From the NCBI GenBank assembly GCA_964571335.1, contig CAZNAM010000021.1, forward strand, positions 1 through 11,219: 11,219 bases of DNA, read 5' to 3'. Within the stretch, counting starts at the first letter, position 1, and each line of letters opens with the position of its first letter. Source of the stretch: JAFCDQ01 sp964571335 (GTDB lineage: Archaea; Nanobdellota; Nanobdellia; Woesearchaeales; ARS49). Shown here in pieces: positions 7,346 through 11,219 of this stretch. The position numbers and the translations under genes are program-made. Below the pieces are notes generated by a model that saw nothing but the letters and a program-made list of their open reading frames with translations, did no database searches and was not told the DNA's origin.

Positions 7346-7365
7346 ACATTTTCTAATTGATTGAT

Positions 7366-7971
7366 ATGTCAAAAAAGAGGAAAAAAGTAACACTAGTTGA
7401 TGTATATGCTGAACTGCAATCAGTAAAAAGACAACAGAAACAAATAATGAAATTTGAAAAAGAGCAACTAAAAAGAGAAATAAAAATTGCAGGCAGTGAA
7501 AAAAAAGAACTAGAAGAACTTGAAGCATTAGAAGACATAGAAAAAATGCTGAAAGTTGCAGTAGGATCACATCCTTTACGAAGTGTAACAATAAAAGATG
7601 TGGTTAAAGGAGGAATAGGAGCATTCATAGGAACAACTGCTCACTACAGTTTCATATATGGAGTAAAAGTAGCACAGTCAATAGACCTTGCAAGAGCAAT
7701 ACTGCTTTTTCCATTGGCTTTTGCAATAGGAGCATTATTCTTATATTTTACAGGATTTAGAAAAATAAAAAATCCAAAGTTAATATGGTTTTTACCAATA
7801 AGATTGCTTGTATTGTTTATGACATCATTAATAGTATCATTTTTAGTGCTTTATTTATTACAACCAGATTTCATAAACAATCCTGTAGATATGTTTAAGA
7901 CATTGGCAACAGTACAGTTAAGCGCAATAATCGGAGCATGTACTGCTGACTTGATAGGTAAGAACGAATGA
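7366..7971 (+). CDS. four-helix integral membrane protein, DUF2391-like
   Basis: The 201-residue protein has a charged, probably coiled-coil N-terminus (~10-62, rich in Lys, Glu and Gln). About four membrane segments follow, near residues 80-100, 107-129, 141-165 and 177-198. The first part of the membrane region (IKDVVKGGIGAFIGTTAHY), the LARAILLFPLAFAIG helix, the GFRKIK loop and the end ATVQLSAIIGACTADLIGK resemble archaeal DUF2391 proteins from memory; their function is unknown. A His in the first helix (GTTAHY, His93) and Cys192 in the last helix could be tested as functional residues. Start choice is ATG 7366, not TTG 7357, because of the TATA spacing. The stop overlaps the next gene in ATGA, so the two products may work together at the membrane. 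Confidence 0.8.
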   Translation: MSKKRKKVTLVDVYAELQSVKRQQKQIMKFEKEQLKREIKIAGSEKKELEELEALEDIEKMLKVAVGSHPLRSVTIKDVVKGGIGAFIGTTAHYSFIYGVKVAQSIDLARAILLFPLAFAIGALFLYFTGFRKIKNPKLIWFLPIRLLVLFMTSLIVSFLVLYLLQPDFINNPVDMFKTLATVQLSAIIGACTADLIGKNE

Positions 7972-8399
7972 TAAAAGAAAAAACAAATGATTTATTGAAA
8001 ATAATCAGAAGTGAAACAAGACCTGAACTTGTAACAAAAAAAAAAGAATTTATTTCTTTGCTAGATCAAAAAATAAAATTAATAAAAGTAATAGAAAGAG
8101 TCAAAAAATTAATTATACCAGCATCAATAAATGAAGAAAATAATGAAAAAGTAATAGAAGCATTAGAAAAAGTAATTGCAGGAATAAATAAAATAAAACA
8201 AATAAATTTAGAACAACAAAAATTAAGCAAAGGAAAACTAAACATTTTGTTGAAACAAGAAACAAAAATAATAGAAGACTTAATAGAAAATATTGAAAGA
8301 GGAATAAATCCAAAAGCAATACTTAATATAAATGAATTTAGTCAATATCTTGAATTTCTTGAAAAATCTTCTTATATGCTGGAAGCTATGCTAAAATAA
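7968..8399 (+). CDS. hypothetical 143-aa helical protein
   Basis: ATG at 7968 overlaps the stop of the membrane-protein gene by 4 nt (ATGA). AGGTAAG lies about 10 nt upstream and may serve as a weak ribosome site. The product is Lys/Glu/Ile-rich, nearly all helical, with likely coiled coils at ~5-50 and ~57-110 interrupted by PASINEEN, and a short final helix rich in Glu, Leu and Tyr. There is no signal peptide, membrane segment or cysteine. I do not recognise it. Because the membrane protein also has a coiled-coil N-terminus, a direct contact between the two is a reasonable guess, no more. Confidence 0.75.
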   Translation: MIKEKTNDLLKIIRSETRPELVTKKKEFISLLDQKIKLIKVIERVKKLIIPASINEENNEKVIEALEKVIAGINKIKQINLEQQKLSKGKLNILLKQETKIIEDLIENIERGINPKAILNINEFSQYLEFLEKSSYMLEAMLK

Positions 8400-8419
8400 T
8401 TCTGATAATCAAACAATAA

Positions 8420-8516
8420 TAACGCACAGGACACTGGACAGAATGCCTCATAGACCTTATTAAAGCAAATAACTGAACTAGTTCTAACAGGCGAAAACAA
8501 AGGTTTTAGGGCCTGA
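8420..8516 (+). ncRNA. candidate structured RNA or 5' leader (GC-rich island)
   Basis: By hand count 8421-8520 has 41 G+C in 100 bases, against clearly lower values in the flanking A-rich genes. Every reading frame is broken within about 20 codons, and codons that would occur (AGG, GGC, GCC, CTC) are unlike those of neighbouring genes. The 3' part forms a hairpin: CAGGC (8488-8492) with GCCTG (8511-8515) and AAAAC (8494-8498) with GTTTT (8503-8507), loop AAAG, with a 1x3 internal loop. A palindrome GAACTAGTTC sits at 8475-8484. A ribosome site for the 29-codon gene starts 4-5 nt downstream, so this may be its regulated leader rather than a separate RNA. Strand is inferred from the neighbours. 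No known RNA family was recognised. Confidence 0.35.
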
Positions 8517-8518
8517 AA

Positions 8519-8527
8519 AGAGGTGAT
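8519..8527 (+). promoter_or_regulatory. Shine-Dalgarno site of the 29-codon gene
   Basis: AGAGGTGAT is complementary to the conserved 3' end of archaeal 16S rRNA and ends 3 nt before ATG 8531. It is among the strongest ribosome sites in the window and is the main reason to believe this very short frame. Confidence 0.65.
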
Positions 8528-8530
8528 AAA

Positions 8531-8620
8531 ATGAAATACATAAATGAGTTAGATACAAGCCATCCAACAATTGAAAGATTGTTCTTTGAACAAATAAAAA
8601 GATTAAGCCAGGGGTGTTAA
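8531..8620 (+). CDS. hypothetical 29-aa micro-protein
   Basis: ATG 8531 opens 29 codons ending at TAA 8618-8620. It is preceded by a near-ideal AGAGGTGAT ribosome site. The peptide starts MKYINELDTSHPTIERLFF and ends RLSQGC, with a probable amphipathic helix in the middle and a C-terminal cysteine. The next micro-gene begins one base after the stop. It could be a functional micro-protein or a leader peptide that couples translation to the downstream 58-codon gene. No family recognised. Confidence 0.5.
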   Translation: MKYINELDTSHPTIERLFFEQIKRLSQGC

Positions 8621-8621
8621 A

Positions 8622-8798
8622 ATGACAAAATATAATGTAAACACACCTGAAGGACTTAAAGAGTTCTTAAAGGAGGAAATGGAAAATTCCTTTGAAAATG
8701 AAGATATTTATGATGAAGAAATGCTTATAAATGCAGTTTCAGATGATTATATGGATTCAGCAGAAGGAGGGTTTATGATAGGCTATTTAGAAGCCTAA
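8622..8798 (+). CDS. hypothetical acidic 58-aa protein
   Basis: ATG 8622 opens 58 codons ending at TAA 8796-8798, one base after the stop of the 29-codon gene. GGGGTGTT (8611-8618) is a reasonable ribosome site overlapping the end of that gene. The product is strongly acidic (many Asp and Glu), starting MTKYNVNTPEGLKEFLKEEM and ending EGGFMIGYLEA, with two probable helices and no cysteine, signal peptide or membrane segment. Small acidic proteins can be nucleic-acid mimics or adaptors, but nothing specific supports that here. No family recognised. The ordered codon usage and the ribosome site make translation likely. Confidence 0.6.
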   Translation: MTKYNVNTPEGLKEFLKEEMENSFENEDIYDEEMLINAVSDDYMDSAEGGFMIGYLEA

Positions 8799-8808
8799 AA
8801 CCACAAAA

Positions 8809-8820
8809 TTTTTAATATAT
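8809..8820 (+). promoter_or_regulatory. TATA box for the Sua5/YrdC gene
   Basis: TTTTTAATATAT starts 11 nt after the preceding stop, about 26 nt before ATG 8838, predicting a leaderless mRNA. No Shine-Dalgarno motif precedes the start, in agreement. Confidence 0.6.
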
Positions 8821-8837
8821 TACGTTTTTATTTATTT

Positions 8838-9383
8838 ATGCAGCTATTAACAAAAGATGAATTGAATGAGAGAAAAGAAGAAATAATTGAAAAAATTCTA
8901 AATGGAGCTATATTTATTTATCCAACAGATACGATATATGGAATAGGCTGTAATGCCCTGATTGATGATTCTGTGAAAAGAATAAGACAATGGAAAAAAA
9001 GAGAAACCCCTTTTTCTGTGATTGTTCCAAACAAAAAATGGATAAAAGATAATTGTGAAGTATGCAAAGGAACTTTGGAAAAAATACCAGGGCCATATAC
9101 TCTAGTTTATCCTATGAAGAAATTAGCAGTAAGCAAACATACAAGCCAAAAAACAATAGGTGTGAGAATACCAGAACATTGGATAGCAGAATTTGTAGAA
9201 GAATTAGGAATACCTATAATAACTACTAGTGTGAATGTTACTGGAGAAATACCTTTATTTTCATTAGATGATATGCAAATAGAACTAAAAGCATTTGTAG
9301 ATTTTGCAATAGATGAAGGAAAATTAAAAGCAAAAGCAAGTAAAGTGATTGATTGTACATCTGGAAAAATTCTAAGAGAATGA
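8838..9383 (+). CDS. L-threonylcarbamoyladenylate synthase (Sua5/YrdC/YciO family)
   Basis: The family makes threonylcarbamoyl-AMP from threonine, bicarbonate and ATP, the first step of t6A modification at position 37 of tRNAs reading ANN codons. Residues IYPTDTIYGIGCNA (27-40) are the hallmark start of the fold. KKRETPFSVIVP (53-64), PGPYTLVY (85-92), GVRIPEH (108-114) and ITTSVNVTGE (128-137, carrying the SxN motif) line the active site in this family. KVIDCTSG (169-176) matches the usual STVIDLT region. At 181 residues it is the YrdC-only form, without the extra Sua5 C-terminal domain. The tRNA-Ser(GCU) in this window has A at position 37 and reads AGY codons, so it is a plausible target. 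The leaderless start is supported by TATA spacing. Confidence 0.92.
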   Translation: MQLLTKDELNERKEEIIEKILNGAIFIYPTDTIYGIGCNALIDDSVKRIRQWKKRETPFSVIVPNKKWIKDNCEVCKGTLEKIPGPYTLVYPMKKLAVSKHTSQKTIGVRIPEHWIAEFVEELGIPIITTSVNVTGEIPLFSLDDMQIELKAFVDFAIDEGKLKAKASKVIDCTSGKILRE

Positions 9384-9430
9384 TTTAATTCAAATATTTA
9401 TATTAAAAACAAATAACGACAACCAAAAAC

Positions 9431-9439
9431 TTTTTAAAT
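9431..9439 (+). promoter_or_regulatory. TATA-like element upstream of aIF5A
   Basis: TTTTTAAAT is centred 26 nt before ATG 9461, which would give a leaderless mRNA. However a good ribosome site, GAGGTGA (9450-9456), lies 4 nt before the ATG. That site is useful only if transcription starts further upstream, for example from the AT-rich stretch ATATTTATATTAAAAA around 9393-9408. Both starts may be used. Confidence 0.5.
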
Positions 9440-9460
9440 CAACTAATTTGAGGTGAATTT

Positions 9461-9862
9461 ATGACAACAAAATTAGTAGAACCAGGAACCATAAAAATAG
9501 GGGGATATATTGTAATTGATGGAGAAGCCTGCAAGGTTGTTGATACATCTGTATCAAGACCAGGAAAACATGGACATGCAAAATTTAGAATAGTTGCAGT
9601 AGGATTAATAGATGGCAAGAAAAGAGATATTGTTATGCCAGGACATGATAAAATAGAAGTTCCAATGGTTGAAAAAAATACTGCTCAAATATTAAGTTTA
9701 AGCGGAACAACAGCAAATGTTATGGATACAGATAGTTATGAAACATTTGATCTTGAAATCCCTGAAGAACTACGAGATAAATTATCAGAAGGAACACAAG
9801 TAATATATTGGGAAATTCTTGGAAAGAAGGTGATGAAACAAATAAAGGGAGGTAGTGACTAA
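9461..9862 (+). CDS. translation initiation factor 5A (aIF5A)
   Basis: aIF5A binds the ribosome near the peptidyl-transferase centre and eases peptide bond formation and termination. The 133 residues match the archaeal length. The N-terminal SH3-like domain (~1-68) has the modification loop SRPGKHGHAK, with Lys36 as the expected (deoxy)hypusine site. The C-terminal OB-fold domain (~70-133) includes VMDTDSYETFDLEIPEEL. The modification consumes spermidine, the pathway of the speD gene at the start of the window. The ribosome site GAGGTGA lies 4 nt upstream of ATG. The stop overlaps the eL40 start by one base (TAATG), so factor and ribosomal protein are coupled. Confidence 0.97.
   Translation: MTTKLVEPGTIKIGGYIVIDGEACKVVDTSVSRPGKHGHAKFRIVAVGLIDGKKRDIVMPGHDKIEVPMVEKNTAQILSLSGTTANVMDTDSYETFDLEIPEELRDKLSEGTQVIYWEILGKKVMKQIKGGSD
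9847..9853 (+). promoter_or_regulatory. Shine-Dalgarno site of eL40 inside aIF5A
   Basis: GGGAGGT ends 8 nt before ATG 9862 and lies within the last codons of aIF5A, supporting the overlapping eL40 start. Confidence 0.65.
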
Positions 9863-10023
9863 TGGCTAAATTTCCAGAAGCAGAATCAAGATTATTCAAA
9901 AACAAATTTGTATGCAGAAAATGTAAAAGTGTTATTAAAGCACAAAGTTTGAAAGTAATTGCAGGAAAAATAAAATGCAGAAGTTGTAATGCAAAAGCTT
10001 TTAAACCAAAAAGAAAGAAGTAA
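9862..10023 (+). CDS. rpl40e: large-subunit ribosomal protein eL40
   Basis: This 53-residue protein is the archaeal eL40, a small zinc-ribbon protein of the 50S subunit (in eukaryotes made as a ubiquitin fusion, in archaea alone). The start MAKFPEAESRLFKNKFVC is typical. The zinc ligands are two CxxC pairs, Cys18/Cys21 and Cys39/Cys42. The C-terminus KPKRKK is basic and would contact rRNA. The start shares a base with the aIF5A stop and has GGGAGGT 8 nt upstream. The protease gene starts 5 nt after the stop, so all three probably form one operon. Confidence 0.93.
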   Translation: MAKFPEAESRLFKNKFVCRKCKSVIKAQSLKVIAGKIKCRSCNAKAFKPKRKK

Positions 10024-10028
10024 TTCTT

Positions 10029-11159
10029 ATGGATGCAAATTTAATAGCAGTAGCAATTTTTGTTGTTTTAATGGCTTTATTTCTATATAAAAATAGAAAG
10101 AAACTTTCAGTAACAGGTCTATTTCCCATTCTTTATGTATTTATGTACCGAGGAAAACATGGAATAAAATTAATGAATACCTGGGCAAAAAAATGGGGAA
10201 AATGCCTAAGAATAACAGGAGTTATTGGGATAATAATAGGATTTATAGGAATGATATTTGTTTGTTTTCAAATAGTATACAATATCTATCAAATTTTAAT
10301 TTATCCTGCAGCAACGTCAGGTGTGCAATTAGTTTTGCCATTTGAAGCAAAAGGAGTATTTTATGTCCCATTCATATACTGGATATTAGCAATTTTTGTA
10401 GTAGCATTAGTACATGAATTTTCACATGGTTTATTTGGAAGAGCATACAAAATACCTGTATTATCAACAGGAATGGCTTTTTTAGGAGCAATAGTTCCAA
10501 TAATTCCCGCAGCATTTGTTGAGCCTGATGAAAAAAAATTCAACAAATTCAGCTTAAGAGCAAAATTATCTATGTTAGCTGCAGGACCTTTCGCAAACAT
10601 AGTGCTGGGTTTTGTAATAATCTTATTATTGATTCCAGCTGCACCAGTAGTAGGAAGCTTCTATTCAAATGACGGTGTAAATGTAGTTCAATTAGCTCCA
10701 GATGGACCAGCAGATAAAATAGGAATGGCAGGCGGAGAAATAATACATAACATGGATGGAATTGATATAATAACAACACAAGATTTCAAAGATTTCTTAA
10801 GTGAGAAGAAAAAAGGAGATATAATAAAATTAGAAACAGATCAAGGAACATTTGATGTTGCTCTGGAAGAAAAAAGTGATGAAGCATACATAGGAATATT
10901 TCTTCAGCAAAATACAAAACTAAAAGAAGGAAAAAATGAAATATTAGCTTCTGTGCTGTCTTGGATTTATGGATTATTTATGTGGATATATCTGTTAAGT
11001 TTAGGAATAGGATTGTTTAATTTATTGCCAATGGGACCATTAGATGGTGGAAGAATGCTTAAAGAAATTTTAGGAGTTAAAAGAAAAAAATTATTTTTGT
11101 TTGTCAGCTGGTTCTTTTTTATAATAATAGTGTTTAGTGTTGGTGTAGGCTTCTTTTGA
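10029..11159 (+). CDS. membrane zinc metalloprotease, site-2 protease/M50 family with PDZ domain
   Basis: M50 proteases cut membrane-embedded substrates, often after a first cut by another protease, to release regulators or clear signal peptides. The 376-residue protein has hydrophobic segments at ~3-20, ~62-92, ~112-135, ~141-162, ~179-205, ~310-335 and ~354-374. The zinc motif is HEFSH (His129, Glu130, His133) in VALVHEFSHGLFGR. The third ligand is Asp339 in NLLPMGPLDGG. A PDZ-like domain lies between (~210-292, with GPADKIGMAGGEII), as in RseP. Catalytic residues are complete. It lies 5 nt after eL40 and has no ribosome site of note, so it is probably read with the aIF5A-eL40 transcript. 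Its substrate cannot be inferred. Confidence 0.92.
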   Translation: MDANLIAVAIFVVLMALFLYKNRKKLSVTGLFPILYVFMYRGKHGIKLMNTWAKKWGKCLRITGVIGIIIGFIGMIFVCFQIVYNIYQILIYPAATSGVQLVLPFEAKGVFYVPFIYWILAIFVVALVHEFSHGLFGRAYKIPVLSTGMAFLGAIVPIIPAAFVEPDEKKFNKFSLRAKLSMLAAGPFANIVLGFVIILLLIPAAPVVGSFYSNDGVNVVQLAPDGPADKIGMAGGEIIHNMDGIDIITTQDFKDFLSEKKKGDIIKLETDQGTFDVALEEKSDEAYIGIFLQQNTKLKEGKNEILASVLSWIYGLFMWIYLLSLGIGLFNLLPMGPLDGGRMLKEILGVKRKKLFLFVSWFFFIIIVFSVGVGFF

Positions 11160-11167
11160 TTTGTTGG

Positions 11168-11181
11168 TTTTTTATATTTTT
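11168..11181 (+). terminator. T-run terminator after the M50 protease
   Basis: T6 (11168-11173) and T5 (11177-11181) separated by ATA lie 8-22 nt after the protease stop, in a T-rich stretch, as expected for the end of the aIF5A-eL40-protease operon. Confidence 0.5.
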
Positions 11182-11219
11182 GATTGTCTTAAGATACTAC
11201 AATACTATCGACATATTTA

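Noticed and set aside
7357..7365. TTG at 7357 as the start of the DUF2391-like gene
   Set aside because: The TATA box at 7336-7345 predicts transcription from about 7366, so the TTG would not be in the mRNA, and ATG 7366 is in frame.
8401..8480. C/D box small RNA suggested by TGATAAT (8403) and CTGA (8473)
   Set aside because: The boxes deviate from consensus, spacing is poor and no matching D'/C' pair is seen.
8423..8516. Protein-like fragments in 8423-8476 (TGHWTECLIDLIKANN) and 8454-8516 (ending TGENKGFRA), perhaps a frameshifted gene
   Set aside because: Neither frame has a start codon and the codons used (CTC, GGC, AGG, GCC) differ from nearby genes; a structured RNA or leader explains the GC content better. 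Not fully excluded.
1..11219. CRISPR array, insertion sequence or toxin-antitoxin system
   Set aside because: No spaced direct repeats, transposase or terminal inverted repeats were seen. The PIN domain at 2822 belongs to a large ATPase, not a VapC toxin.

Overview
The window looks like a piece of a low-GC archaeal chromosome, most likely from a small-genome DPANN-type lineage (Woesearchaeota/Pacearchaeota-like). Archaeal identity rests on an Orc1/Cdc6 initiator, aIF5A with its hypusination site, ribosomal protein eL40, a PIN-ATPase-KH protein of the archaeal COG1855/PINA type, TATA-like boxes about 26-28 nt upstream of several start codons (leaderless genes), and T-run terminators. The lineage is inferred from composition and gene style; no 16S gene is present. 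Except for speD, every gene reads on the + strand, and genes are tightly packed with frequent 1-4 nt overlaps (TAATG, ATGA).

Layout. (1) 27-410, minus: speD, S-adenosylmethionine decarboxylase, divergent from (2) tRNA-Ser(GCU) at 573-656. (3) 685-5910: an apparent operon of a 45-codon micro-gene, a secreted transglutaminase-like protein, a PIN-domain ATPase with KH domain, and seryl-tRNA synthetase. (4) 6010-7304: Orc1/Cdc6 initiator ATPase with an overlapping 77-aa partner of unknown function. (5) 7366-8399: a four-helix membrane protein resembling DUF2391, overlapped by a 143-aa helical protein. (6) 8400-8798: a locally GC-rich stretch (41% by hand count over 8421-8520, clearly above the surrounding genes) that looks like a structured RNA or leader, followed by two micro-genes of 29 and 58 codons with Shine-Dalgarno-like sites. 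(7) 8838-9383: a YrdC/Sua5-type protein for tRNA t6A synthesis. (8) 9461-11159: aIF5A, eL40 and a membrane site-2-type metalloprotease.

Most recognisable genes serve information processing: serine decoding (tRNA-Ser and SerRS), t6A tRNA modification, aIF5A and eL40 in translation, Orc1/Cdc6 in replication, and PINA-like ATPase possibly in recombination. SpeD feeds spermidine synthesis, and spermidine is the donor for hypusine on aIF5A, so two ends of one pathway sit in the same window. No mobile element, CRISPR array or integrase is visible, and no gene-free stretch exceeds 300 bases. The least explained parts are the 8400-8800 segment, the 77-aa partner of Orc1/Cdc6, and the start region of speD, where a dyad overlaps the promoter and an out-of-frame start lies upstream.
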